In this document: one piece after another, positions 24,965 through 34,196 of the stretch
Layout of the letters: each line of letters opens with the position of its first letter
Position numbering within the stretch: the stretch's first letter is position 1
Origin: Maribacter halichondriae
GTDB taxonomy: Bacteria > Bacteroidota > Bacteroidia > Flavobacteriales > Flavobacteriaceae
Length of the DNA stretch: 64,000 nucleotides
Assembly (NCBI RefSeq): GCF_027474825.1
Contig: NZ_CP107030.1
Coordinates: forward strand, 2,548,529 to 2,612,528
Reading direction: 5' to 3'
The notes under the pieces: model-generated
Told to the model about the DNA's origin: nothing
The model's database searches: none
The model's input: only the letters and a program-made list of their open reading frames with translations
Program-made: the position numbers and the translations under genes

Positions 24965-26206
24965 ATGAAATATAGTTTAGGTTTAGCCTTTTTCTTGATT
25001 TTGGTTTCCTGTGGGGACAAGAAGAACACGCGGGAAATTGAAAAAATAGATTTTGAAACCGAATACTTGTTCAATGCTGCCATAGAAAACAAAATTGAGT
25101 TGGACACTACAACGGACAGTCATTTTACGGGATTCAAGTATCAGGTCGGCGCATCGGATTATGCTACAAAAGGGGACTATGAAAATGCCTTGGCAACTTG
25201 GGATCTGGCCATGAAAACTTCGGTTGAAGACTACACTCCTTCAGAAATAGATTCCATAAATGATAATTTCAAAAAAATAAAGGCTCTTGACTACATTGTA
25301 GAAAAGTCAAAACTGAATCAGGTAGTTATTATTAATGAAGCCCATCATAACTCGTTTCATCGGGTTTTTACCAAATCACTTTTGCAAAAGTTGTACGACA
25401 ACGGTTATAAGAATTTGGGACTCGAAGCGCTTGGCAATGGTCAATATGAAGATTCGCTGCTCAATCGTCGCAAATATCCAGTTCAAAATACGGGGTTTTA
25501 CATCAAAGATCCACAGTTTGGAAATCTAGTAAGGACAGCATTGGAAATCGGCTACCATGTTTTTCCGTATGAGGCAATTTCAGGTGCAGATGCATCGGAA
25601 CGGGAAATCGAACAAGCAAAAAACATTCAAAAAGTAATAGAATCAAAACCAAATGAAAAATTTTTGATCCATTGCGGGTTCGGTCATGTTTTGGAAGGCA
25701 ATTACGAAGCTTGGGGAAAGACCATGGCGGGGAGACTTACAGAATTTATATCGATTGACCCGCTGACGATTAACCAAGTCCAATTTTCTGAAAAAAGCAA
25801 GCCGGAATATAATCATCCGCTTCTAAAGGCATTAAAAATTGAGGAACCTACCGTTCTGCTAGATGGACAGAATAATCCTTATAGATACGAGCGTGGCGAA
25901 AGTTGGGCAGATATTGCAGTTTTCCATCCAACGACCGATTTTTCGGAAGGTCGCCCTGATTGGCTTTTTGAAGATCCTAACCTAAGGGTTCCGATGATTT
26001 TGGAAGATTTGGATATTTCATTTCCTGTTATGGTTCTCGCATTCAAAAAAGGAGAAGAAATAAAGGAAGCCATACCGATTGATATTGTAGAAGTTCAAAA
26101 TAAAACCGATGAGTTTAAGCTTGCCTTAAAAAAGAGTTCTTACAATATTGTTTCCGTCAACGAAAAGGGAGAAGCAAGAAAATTTGAATTGATGGTGGAA
26201 TTATAA
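24965..26206 (+). CDS. Lipoprotein with ChaN/EreA-like (Tiki-superfamily) domain
   Basis: From the ATG at 24965 the protein starts with a lipoprotein signal ending in LVSCGDKK, so it is probably anchored to a membrane. A short TPR-like stretch (YATKGDYENALATWDLA) is followed by a domain with VVIINEAHHNSFHR, YKNLGLEALGNGQ and FLIHCGFGHVLEG. Those histidine/glutamate motifs are typical of the ChaN/EreA/Tiki fold. Activity is unknown: haem binding, esterase and protease roles occur in the superfamily. It is the first gene behind the triple operator and precedes blaI, so it is probably the regulated output gene of that system. Confidence 0.65.
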   Translation: MKYSLGLAFFLILVSCGDKKNTREIEKIDFETEYLFNAAIENKIELDTTTDSHFTGFKYQVGASDYATKGDYENALATWDLAMKTSVEDYTPSEIDSINDNFKKIKALDYIVEKSKLNQVVIINEAHHNSFHRVFTKSLLQKLYDNGYKNLGLEALGNGQYEDSLLNRRKYPVQNTGFYIKDPQFGNLVRTALEIGYHVFPYEAISGADASEREIEQAKNIQKVIESKPNEKFLIHCGFGHVLEGNYEAWGKTMAGRLTEFISIDPLTINQVQFSEKSKPEYNHPLLKALKIEEPTVLLDGQNNPYRYERGESWADIAVFHPTTDFSEGRPDWLFEDPNLRVPMILEDLDISFPVMVLAFKKGEEIKEAIPIDIVEVQNKTDEFKLALKKSSYNIVSVNEKGEARKFELMVEL

Positions 26207-26227
26207 GGCTCTCGAAAGAGGGTGATA

Positions 26228-26336
26228 AAACAGATTCCGGCCGAAGTTTATTCTGAGCCTTTCGGCTTCGCTCAAGACAGGCTAGGGCGAAGGATTGAAA
26301 TTGTGAAAATTAGCTAAAAGTAAACAGATTCCGGCC
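26228..26336. repeat. Composite repeat with 15-bp direct flanks
   Basis: The 15-mer aaacagattccggcc occurs at 26228-26242 and 26322-26336, enclosing about 79 bases that contain the gagcctttcggcttcgctcaa hairpin. The right copy continues as ttcgccggaatgaa, completing an inverted repeat. This looks like one short repeat inserted into another. Confidence 0.55.
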
Positions 26337-26368
26337 TTCGCCGGAATGAAAAATAAATGGTTTAATCT

Positions 26369-26737
26369 ATGAAACAACTCACAAAAGCAGAAGAAGAGGT
26401 AATGCAGATTCTATGGCAGTTACAAAAATGCAATGTGGCCGCCGTCATAGATCAACTGCCCGAACCGAAACCGGCTTATAATACGGTTTCCACAATTGTG
26501 CGCATATTGGAAAGCAAGGGTTTTGTAGACCATGAACAAGAGGGGAAAGGCTATCTCTATTTTCCCTTGGTCAAGAAATCGGATTATAGCAACCAATCGA
26601 TCAACAAGTTGGTCGACGGGTATTTTCAAGGCTCCTTCAAAAGTATGGTCTCCTTCTTTATGAAGAAGAACGATATGAGTTTATCTGAATTGGAATCCGT
26701 TTTAAACGAAATTAAAAAGGAAGAGAATAGAGAATAG
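26369..26737 (+). CDS. BlaI/MecI/CopY family transcriptional repressor
   Basis: This 122-residue winged-helix repressor starts MKQLTKAEEEVMQILWQLQK. It has the recognition segment PAYNTVSTIVRILESKGFVDHEQEGKGYLYFPL and a C-terminal dimerisation helix region. It is normally inactivated by proteolysis through a cognate M56 membrane sensor, here the next gene. It likely binds the aactaa-N4-ttagtt array at 24891-24958. The 162-base gap before it is filled by repeats and shows no separate operator. Confidence 0.92.
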   Translation: MKQLTKAEEEVMQILWQLQKCNVAAVIDQLPEPKPAYNTVSTIVRILESKGFVDHEQEGKGYLYFPLVKKSDYSNQSINKLVDGYFQGSFKSMVSFFMKKNDMSLSELESVLNEIKKEENRE

Positions 26738-26743
26738 AAACAA

Positions 26744-26828
26744 GAAACAAGAGCCAAGACAAATGCGTTCGTCACGTTTTCGGTCATTAGTCTTGATTCT
26801 TGTTTCTAGTAGTCCGCCTCTGGCGGAC
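26744..26828. repeat. Inverted repeat (caagac/gtcttg family) plus a hairpin
   Basis: Arms gaaacaagagccaagac (26744-26760) and gtcttgattcttgtttc (26790-26806) pair with one mismatch. A second hairpin, gtccgcc-tct-ggcggac, follows at 26812-26828. It is the same family as 7680-7734 and lies between blaI and the M56 gene. Confidence 0.6.
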
Positions 26829-26852
26829 GGTCTAACGTCTAATACATAAATT

Positions 26853-29092
26853 ATGATACAATACATCTTAGAATCAATTGCCTTTCAGTTGGTGTTCCTG
26901 GTCATCTATGATTTTTTTCTAAAAAGGGAAACCTTTTTTCAATGGAACCGGGTCTACCTCATAGGCACCTATATCTTGTCTTTGGTACTACCATGGATAA
27001 AAATCGAAGCGTTCAAAACTACGGTGTCGGAACAGTATGTTATGTATCCGCAGTTCTTACTAAACATAGATGCCGTTTCACCAACGGTCGAGAAATCGTC
27101 ACAGTTTACCATTTCAATGGAAAGTGCCATCTTTTTTGGTGGAATGATTTTGGCGGCCCTTTATTTTGGCTACAAATTGTTCCAAATTTATCGACTACGT
27201 ATAAGTGGCGAGGTGCATTTCTTTCCCAAGTTCACTAGAGTTGTGGTCAGTAATAGCGAATTGGCGTTTTCCTTTTTCACGTCCATATTCCTTGGTGATA
27301 AAGTGCTAGAAAAAGAACACAAAAGCATCATTCAGCACGAACTGGTACATATCGAACAAAAGCATTCGTGGGACCTGTTGTTTTTTGAATTGATGCGGAT
27401 CGTGGGTTGGTTTAACCCATTAGTATATGTCTATCAGAATCGGGTTTCTGAACTACACGAGTTCATTGCCGATGCCCATGTCGCCAAGACCCATAAAAAA
27501 GAACAGTATGAAACCCTGTTGTCGCAAATATTTCAAACACAGCATATTTCATTTATCAATCAATTTTTTAAAACGTCGTTGATCAAAAAACGGATCGTTA
27601 TGCTACAGAAAGCGAAATCTAAAAGCGTTTGGCAGTTGAAGTATCTGGTCTTGGTGCCATTGGTTTTGGGAATGTTGGTCTATTCCTCTTGTGAGTCTGA
27701 CACAAAAGAATTGACTAATGATGAATATGGTATTGACGACCAAAAAAGTATCGAGCAGATTACAAAAGACCTTCAGAATGAAGATAGCGAAGAAATCGAG
27801 CGGCAGTTAGGGGTATTTATGGACAGAATGATCATAGACAAAGAAATTCTTTCAAAAGAAGAATACTTCAAATTCAAAATTTTGTCCTATAAAGCATTTG
27901 CAAAACCTAAAGTCAAAATCGATCAGGGTGATACGCTGTATTATTTAGGTAGCGATACTTCGTTCAGAAATCCGACTGATCAAGAGTATCAGACGTATGT
28001 CAATAGAACGAAGGCGTTTCAAATATTGGATTTTGATTTGTGGGTTTCAATCGATCCCAACGAACTGGATATTCGAAAAATTGAAAAAGAAGATAAAAAT
28101 TTAGGTCCTGGCGATTTCATTTCGGTAAACAACGTACGTGATTTGACCGGCGATGAAATCCGGAACATAAATCGAAAGATAGCATCTATTGATTTTAATG
28201 GTAGGTTTTTATATATCTCCGATAATCAGAATGCATTTTTGATAACCAAGTTTAAGATAGAAAATCGCATTGGTGGAGAAGCTAAAAAAACGAATTCGGA
28301 AGATGCAGAATTGCCTTTTGTCTACGTTGAAGAAGCCCCAATTTTTCCAGGTTGTGAAAATGCGGAGGATAAAAGGGCTTGTTTCAAATCGAAAATGCAA
28401 GAACATGTCGTTGAACATTTCCGTTATCCCGAAGAAGCGCAAGAAGCTGATATTCAAGGTAAGGTTTATGTGAATTTTGTGATTGACGAGGAAGGGGTGA
28501 TTACCGAAATAAGAAAACGAGGCCCTGATGTGTCTTTGGAAAATGAAACAGAACGTATTATTGGTTTATTGCCAAAAATGACCCCGGAAAACATAAAGGT
28601 ACGGAGGTAAGGGTACCGTTTTCAATGCCGATTACTTTTAAATTGCATGATGGGGTGGATGATACTACTATTGGATCAACAATTTCGAAATATAATGATC
28701 TGGTGGCCGAAAGAAATAGAATGTTAAACCATGCTGATGAGAGCAATCCAATAATAGTTAATCTAGATGATCAGATACGGGTTTTAAAAAACAAACTGAA
28801 TAACAGTTCCAAAAGTACTGGCTCGAATACAGCAGAAATGCATTTGACCGCTACTGCCCATCAAGAAAGTGGCAAGCTACTTTTTTCTGGAATTGTGACC
28901 GATGGTGAAAATGGCTTGCCTGGAGTGAACATACAAGTAGAAGATGACAACCATACGGTTTCGGATTTTGACGGAAAATTTACTATTGAAGTAAACGAAG
29001 GTGATTTGGTTAGTTTGCAATATGTAGGATTTTCCGGAGTAGCACTCCCAATTACCAACAAAGAAAAATACAACCTAATATTCAAAAAATAA
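26853..29092 (+). CDS. BlaR1-like M56 peptidase sensor with TonB C-terminal domain, one frameshift
   Basis: The N-terminal half has four membrane helices (about 5-22, 35-50, 90-110, 255-275) and the M56 zinc site HELVHIEQKH (HELVH 162-166). Near residue 465 comes a TonB C-terminal-like domain (EEAPIFPGCEN, then VYVNFVIDEEGVITEIR). The frame breaks at the run ccccgg (28582-28587). One added base restores GKHKGTEVRVPFSMPITFKL and leads to a coiled segment and a carboxypeptidase-regulatory-like domain (LFSGIVTDGENGLPGVNIQV ... DFDGKFTIEV). The family cleaves BlaI-type repressors in response to envelope signals. It is downstream of its partner blaI. Confidence 0.85.
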
Positions 29093-29095
29093 CCC

Positions 29096-30278
29096 TTGTT
29101 TTCTAATATATTTTTTTGTTCGTTGAGAATAGCGACTATTCTAATATTCATCATGTTTTTCAAAGCTGAAGCCCAAACCCCGCCCGTCGGCAAGCAAGGT
29201 TCGGCTTCCAACATTGCAGATAGTTTATACACCCTCGGTAATTATACCCAAGCCATAAATGAATATGCCAAGGAAAATAATATAAACTCCAAACTCCAGA
29301 TTGCAAGGGCCTACAACGCCATCGGCAATTTTGAAAAGGCAATAGCGCAGTACGAGAATATCATCAATTCGAACGAAAACCTTCAAATCGCCCGTTTTGA
29401 GCTTGGAAAACTCTTCTTTAAACTTGATGATTTCCGAGCGGCAAATACTATTTTCTATAATCTTACCTTAGAAGAAAACGAGAATCCTGTATATTTTTAT
29501 TATTTGGGCGAAACCTATCGCGGGTCGGGTGAAGAGGCAAGCAGCCTCGTTGCATACAAAAAAGCCGTTGCGCTAGATAGTACACATTTGCGAAGCCTGT
29601 TTCAGTTGGGTAAGTACTTTGTGGTAAAAAAAAAAAGAACCAAGCTCTGGACTATATCGAGAAAGGACTGAGGTTTTACGAAAATGACGTCGCATTGATC
29701 AATCTAAAGGCCTTGGCATTGTTCAATGATTACGATTATGAGGGTGCAAGACCTATTTTTGAAAAACTGCTCAATTTAGGCGAAGAAAAGCCGCACGTTT
29801 ACCAAAAATTGGCATATTGTTACTATCAAATTTGGGATTTCGAAAAGGCAAGGGACGCGTATCGGTCACTTTTGCAATTTCCGGATACCGAAGCGGAGGT
29901 ATACAACGGTCTGGCCCAAACTTTTCATAAGGAAAAGCAATCGGACAGTGCCGCTGTGTACTACCAAAAAGCAATTGATGCGAAAAAACCTTTTTAGGTC
30001 GCGAATATTCTGCATTGGCACAATTGGCAAGAGAGCGAAACGATCTAAGGATCGCCTTGAAATACTATAATCTCGCCTTTGAAGAGGAGCCTGAAAATGA
30101 TTTTGCAAATTACCAGATTTGTGCTGTATCGGAACAATTGCACGATGATCCAAAGAAAAAGTTGGAGTGCTACGAAGCGTTTCTGAAAAGATATATCGAT
30201 AAGAAATCTTTTTACAAGGATTTTGTAACGAAAAGGGTTTCCGAACTCAAGGAAGAAATCCACTTTGCCAAGGAGTGA
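29096..30278 (+). CDS. Secreted or anchored TPR-repeat protein, two frameshifts
   Basis: The protein starts at TTG 29096, 3 bases after the M56 stop. It has a hydrophobic signal (IATILIFIMFF ending AEAQ) followed by about ten TPR-type repeats (for example SLYTLGNYTQAINEYAKEN, RAYNAIGNFEKAIAQYENI). Frames break at the 11-A run 29626-29636 and again near 29983-29995 (A6 or T5). Adding one base at each joins three segments into about 395 residues (EQALDYIEKGLRFY ... LGREYSALAQLARERND ... VSELKEEIHFAKE). It probably acts as a periplasmic scaffold for the adjacent M56/TonB sensor. Confidence 0.8.
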
Positions 30279-30319
30279 ATCCTCAAAAAATCGTAATTTC
30301 AGCATATTATTGATGATTG

Positions 30320-30796
30320 ATGCGAAAGTTTTGGTCCATAACATTCATGCTGGTTTTTGTTGCCTGCGATTTTTCAGCTTCAAAGGATAAACAAGCACGT
30401 GAACTGGTCAACCAAGAAATGCGAAATATTGACTGGAACGATGTTGACGCCTATCCGCTTTTCGAGAATTGTGACGAGACCCTGACCAAAGACGGGCAGC
30501 GTGAGTGTTTTGTAAACGAAGTAATTTCCCATTTTTCAGCCACCTTGAAAGAATTTGAATTTATATTACAAGAAAATGTGGCCTCGACGGTGTATGTGGA
30601 TTTTATAGTAGATCGAGAAGGCAAAATATCGGTACAGAAAATCGAAAAAGATAGATTTATCGACATGCAAATGCCTGAATTCGATGGAATCATTACGCAA
30701 AGCCTGAAAGGACTTCCACCCCTCGCTCCCGCTTTGAAACGAGGTATTCCTGTTAAGACCAAATTCAGAATCCCCATTCAATTGAATACTAAATAA
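30320..30796 (+). CDS. Small lipoprotein with TonB C-terminal-like region
   Basis: The ATG at 30320 gives a 158-residue protein with a lipoprotein signal (MRKFWSITFMLVFVACDFS). The C-terminal part (ASTVYVDFIVDREGKISVQ, then SLKGLPPLAPALKRGIPVKTKF) resembles the TonB_C-like domain of the upstream M56 protein. It carries a conserved cysteine pair region (FENCDETLTKDGQRECF). It is the last member of the BlaI-controlled group. The function is unknown; an envelope sensor or partner role is inferred from the shared domain. Confidence 0.7.
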   Translation: MRKFWSITFMLVFVACDFSASKDKQARELVNQEMRNIDWNDVDAYPLFENCDETLTKDGQRECFVNEVISHFSATLKEFEFILQENVASTVYVDFIVDREGKISVQKIEKDRFIDMQMPEFDGIITQSLKGLPPLAPALKRGIPVKTKFRIPIQLNTK

Positions 30797-30852
30797 AGCT
30801 CAAGTTCAAGAGCAAGTTCAAATTCAAAAATGTAGTTTTGAAACTTGAAGTT

Positions 30853-30878
30853 TGTCACACTGAGTGCAGTCGAAGTGC
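30853..30878. repeat. Short interspersed repeat (gtcacactgagtgcagtcgaag)
   Basis: tgtcacactgagtgcagtcg followed by aagtgc lies 35 bases upstream of ruvC. It is related to the repeats at 23253-23280 and to the arms of the long hairpin at 46432-46490. Confidence 0.5.
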
Positions 30879-30912
30879 AAGAACCAAAATGTCTAATGGT
30901 TAAAAACTAATC

Positions 30913-31467
30913 TTGTCAAAAGAAAAAATCATCCTAGGTATTGATCCCGGCACCACCATTATGGGTTTTGGGATTATCAAAGTGTTGGATAAAAAGATGG
31001 AGTTCGTTCAAATGAACGAGCTTCTTTTGAGCAAATACAAAGACCCCTATACCAAACTCAAATTGATTTTCGAGCGTACCTTGGAATTGATAGACACCTA
31101 TCACCCGGATGAAATCGCCATCGAGGCCCCATTTTATGGAAAGAATGTGCAATCCATGCTGAAATTGGGCCGCGCCCAGGGCGTAGCCATGGCAGCCGGA
31201 CTTTCTCGACAAATCCCAATTACAGAATACCTTCCTAAAAAAATAAAGATGTCCATAACGGGTAACGGTAATGCCAGTAAAGAACAAGTCGCTAAAATGT
31301 TGCAGAGTACGTTAGGGCTGAAATCCCTCCCAAAAAACTTGGATAGTACTGACGGACTTGCAGCCGCCGTTTGTCATTTTTACAATGAAGGTCGTGTTGA
31401 GGTTGGTAAAAGTTATACCGGTTGGGATGCTTTTGTGAAACAGAATGAAAAGCGGGTTAAGAAGTAA
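30913..31467 (+). CDS. ruvC: Crossover junction endodeoxyribonuclease RuvC
   Basis: This 184-residue Holliday-junction resolvase has four acidic catalytic residues in the expected order: Asp11 (GIDPGTT), Glu71 (AIEAPFYG), and Asp144 and Asp147 (NLDSTDGLAAAVCH). Only a TTG start is available in frame, since a stop lies 12 bases upstream. Its stop codon lies within the left inverted repeat of the four-helix-bundle cassette. Confidence 0.94.
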   Translation: MSKEKIILGIDPGTTIMGFGIIKVLDKKMEFVQMNELLLSKYKDPYTKLKLIFERTLELIDTYHPDEIAIEAPFYGKNVQSMLKLGRAQGVAMAAGLSRQIPITEYLPKKIKMSITGNGNASKEQVAKMLQSTLGLKSLPKNLDSTDGLAAAVCHFYNEGRVEVGKSYTGWDAFVKQNEKRVKK

Positions 31468-31928
31468 AAAGTAATAAGTGGAAAGTAATTAGTAAAAAGG
31501 TTTCATTTTTATGAAGTTTCAGGATTTACTCGCTTATAAGAAGTCATTTGAACTGGCGATGGAGATTTTTGAGGTATCCAAAAAATTTCCGCGGGAAGAA
31601 AAATACTCGTTGACAGATCAAATTAGAAGATCCTCAAGAAGTGTATCCGCAAATATTGCTGAGTCTTACGCCAAACGCAGATATCCGAAACACTTTGTAT
31701 CGAAACTGACCGATAGCGATGGTGAAAATTTAGAAACTCAGACATGGTTAGAGTTTTCAAGGGAATGCAAATATATTGAGTCGGATGAGTTTGAAAAACT
31801 CTTTGAGCAAACCGTGCAAATAGCAAAACTGATTCATTATATGATTAACAATCTGGGCAAGTTCGGCTCTAAATAAATCAAGTGGTTAGTATCATCTACA
31901 TATTACTTCTCACTTATTACTTTTTACT
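31463..31928. mobile_element. Cassette bounded by 27-bp inverted repeats, carrying a four-helix-bundle gene
   Basis: A 27-base sequence starting agtaaaaagtaataagtg (31463-31489) reappears inverted at 31902-31928 with two mismatches. Between them is a single gene of the S23/four-helix-bundle family. The element of 466 bases sits exactly between the ruvC stop codon and the hemW start (31935), as if inserted into an intergenic junction. There is no transposase; mobility is inferred from structure only. Confidence 0.5.
31511..31876 (+). CDS. Four-helix-bundle protein (S23 / 23S rRNA intervening-sequence type)
   Basis: This 121-residue all-helical protein has the family core: FQDLLAYKKSFELAMEIF, then FPREEKYSLTDQIRRSSRSVSANIAESYAKR, and a C-terminal helix IAKLIHYMINNLGKF. 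Such proteins are encoded in rRNA intervening sequences, and relatives (Avd) accompany diversity-generating retroelements. They bind nucleic acid or partner proteins, but most stand-alone copies are uncharacterised. The gene fills a cassette flanked by inverted repeats. Confidence 0.85.
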   Translation: MKFQDLLAYKKSFELAMEIFEVSKKFPREEKYSLTDQIRRSSRSVSANIAESYAKRRYPKHFVSKLTDSDGENLETQTWLEFSRECKYIESDEFEKLFEQTVQIAKLIHYMINNLGKFGSK

Positions 31929-31934
31929 AAAACA

Positions 31935-33071
31935 ATGAGCGGAATTTACATCCACATCCCTTTTTGTAAGCAGGCCTGTCATTATTGTGATTTTCATTTT
32001 TCGACCTCGCTGAGCAAAAAAGAGGCCATGATCTCTGCGTTGCGCAAAGAGCTGAAACTTCGAAAAGATGAGTTCAAGAGTGAAGTTGTGGAGACGATTT
32101 ATTTTGGAGGTGGGACACCATCGGTTTTACATTCTGAGGAAATCAATGCACTTATTGCTGAGGTATATTCCAACTATACGGTTGCTGAAAGCCCTGAAAT
32201 CACGCTGGAAGCCAATCCGGATGACCTCTCCAAAAATCATATAATCCAACTATCTAAAAGTCCGATAAATCGCCTCAGCATCGGCATCCAATCTTTTTTT
32301 GAAGAGGATTTGAAACTGATGAACCGTGCCCATAATGCGAGTGAAGCTGCAGCTTGTATTCGGGAAGCGATAAAGTGCTTTGACAATATTTCGATTGACT
32401 TGATTTATGGTATTCCAGGAATGAGCAATGAGAGATGGCAACAAAATATTGACATGACCTTATCATTTAATGTTCCGCATATTTCAAGTTATGCGCTGAC
32501 CGTAGAGCCCAAAACGGCCTTGGCACATATGATAAAAAAAGGACAAGTCGACAATGTGAACGATGAGGTGGCCGAGCAACATTTTCAAATTTTGGTCGAA
32601 ACCTTAGAAAAAGAAGGGTTTGTCAATTATGAAATTTCCAATTTCGGAAAAGAAGGATATTTTTCAAAAAACAATAGCGCGTATTGGCAAGGTAAAAAGT
32701 ATTTGGGAATCGGTCCATCCGCACATTCATTTAACGGAAATCAGCGTGGGTGGAATGTCAGAAACAATGCGAAGTACCTCAAGGCAATCGGAGTCGGTAA
32801 ACTTCCGATGGACATCGAGACCTTGTCAATAGACGACAAGTACAATGAATATGTAATGACCGGCCTTCGTACAATTTGGGGTGTCTCGTTATCGAAAATC
32901 GAATCGGAATTCGGAGAAAAATATTCGGAATGCATACAAAAAGAGTCCGAAAAAAAAATAAAAGAAGGACTTCTTATATTAGATAAAGATTCACTTAAAG
33001 CTACGAAAAAGGGAAAGTTTTTGGTCGATGGAATTGCGGCGGATTTATTTATGATTAAATTGGAAGAATAA
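31935..33071 (+). CDS. hemW: Radical SAM haem chaperone HemW
   Basis: This 378-residue radical SAM protein has the 4Fe-4S motif CKQACHYC (Cys11, Cys15, Cys18) directly after MSGIYIHIPF, then YFGGGTPSVL and a C-terminal HemN-like domain (VMTGLRTIWGVSLSKIESEFG). The lack of the extra N-terminal part of true coproporphyrinogen dehydrogenase (HemN) and the CxxxCxxC context place it in HemW, which inserts haem into respiratory proteins. The cbb3 and cytochrome genes elsewhere in the window are plausible clients. Confidence 0.9.
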   Translation: MSGIYIHIPFCKQACHYCDFHFSTSLSKKEAMISALRKELKLRKDEFKSEVVETIYFGGGTPSVLHSEEINALIAEVYSNYTVAESPEITLEANPDDLSKNHIIQLSKSPINRLSIGIQSFFEEDLKLMNRAHNASEAAACIREAIKCFDNISIDLIYGIPGMSNERWQQNIDMTLSFNVPHISSYALTVEPKTALAHMIKKGQVDNVNDEVAEQHFQILVETLEKEGFVNYEISNFGKEGYFSKNNSAYWQGKKYLGIGPSAHSFNGNQRGWNVRNNAKYLKAIGVGKLPMDIETLSIDDKYNEYVMTGLRTIWGVSLSKIESEFGEKYSECIQKESEKKIKEGLLILDKDSLKATKKGKFLVDGIAADLFMIKLEE

Positions 33072-33084
33072 AATTCAGAAAGAA

Positions 33085-33837
33085 TTGCTGGCCGTTATTA
33101 CCTATAAAAATAAGAAGTTCAATATCGACTTATCAAAGCCTTTGGATATTTCGATTCCGATGCGAGGAGACGCCTTGAATGTTAATGCTTGGTATTTAGA
33201 ACATCCCAAAATTTCACCACATACTGAAGTAGAGTTCGTAGGTAAGGTTACTCAGGGCGCATCCACCAATTTCAATGATATTTGGTTTAATCCGCATGCG
33301 CATGGCACACATACCGAATGTGTGGGCCATATTACCGAAGCGTTTCAATCCGTCAATCGAAATCTTAACCGGTTTTTCTTTTTAGCTGAGCTTGTTACTA
33401 TTGCTCCCGAAAAGTATCAAGATGATTTCGTCATTTCAAGAAAACAGTTGCAATATGCTTTGGGCGATAGAAAACGAGAGGCGGTGGTAATTAGAACACT
33501 TCCTAACTTAAACGATAAATTGACGAAACAGTATTCGAATACCAATCCGCCCTATCTTCTGAAGCAAACCGCCGAACTTTTGGTAGATAAGGACGTAGAA
33601 CATTTGTTGATAGATTTGCCATCGGTAGATAAAGAAAAAGATGGCGGTGCCCTTTTGGCGCACCGCGCATTTTGGAATACCGAAGGAGAAATTCGGAAAA
33701 AGGCCACCATCACCGAGTTTATATATGTGCCTAATTCGATAAAAGACGGAACTTATATTTTGAATTTACAAATGGCTCCTTTTGAAAATGACGCGAGTCC
33801 GAGTCGTCCGGTTTTATATGAAATCTTAGAAGAATGA
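33085..33837 (+). CDS. Cyclase family protein (kynurenine formamidase-like)
   Basis: This is a 250-residue metal-dependent hydrolase. The metal motif NPHAHGTHTECVGHI (H-x-G-T-H-x-E pattern) is present, along with LLIDLPSVDKEKDGGALLAH, which is typical of the cyclase/KynB fold. The start is TTG 33085; no in-frame ATG exists nearby. It is the first gene of a tightly packed group, since its stop overlaps the next start by 4 bases. The substrate is unknown. Confidence 0.85.
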   Translation: MLAVITYKNKKFNIDLSKPLDISIPMRGDALNVNAWYLEHPKISPHTEVEFVGKVTQGASTNFNDIWFNPHAHGTHTECVGHITEAFQSVNRNLNRFFFLAELVTIAPEKYQDDFVISRKQLQYALGDRKREAVVIRTLPNLNDKLTKQYSNTNPPYLLKQTAELLVDKDVEHLLIDLPSVDKEKDGGALLAHRAFWNTEGEIRKKATITEFIYVPNSIKDGTYILNLQMAPFENDASPSRPVLYEILEE

Positions 33838-34196
33838 AGACAATATTGAAGATCGAAGAATTTTTTATGCTTTTATTGGGATTTTTCCTTTTTATGAGGC
33901 TTGATATCTCAATCTGGTGGTTTTTCGGATTGTTATTAGTGCCGGATATAGGAATGTTAGGCTATCTAATAAATAGCAAAGTAGGTGCCATTACTTATAA
34001 TTTGTTTCATCATAAAGGACTTGCTATTCTATTGTATTTCGTAGGAAGTAGTTTTTTAGATTTACCTTTATTACGTTTGATAGGAATCATTTTGTTCGCC
34101 CATGCCTCTATGGACCGTATTTTTGGCTACGGATTGAAATATAACAAAGGTTTCAAATTCACCCATTTAGGAGAAATAGGAAATAAAAATGGATAG
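33834..34196 (+). CDS. DUF4260 family membrane protein
   Basis: This 120-residue protein has about four hydrophobic helices and the DUF4260 hallmark patterns: KIEEFFMLLLGFFLF, LLLVPDIGMLGYL, YNLFHHKGLAI and FAHASMDRIFGYGLKY. Its function is unknown. It overlaps the cyclase gene by 4 bases and the next gene by 8, so the three are translationally coupled. Confidence 0.88.
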   Translation: MKTILKIEEFFMLLLGFFLFMRLDISIWWFFGLLLVPDIGMLGYLINSKVGAITYNLFHHKGLAILLYFVGSSFLDLPLLRLIGIILFAHASMDRIFGYGLKYNKGFKFTHLGEIGNKNG

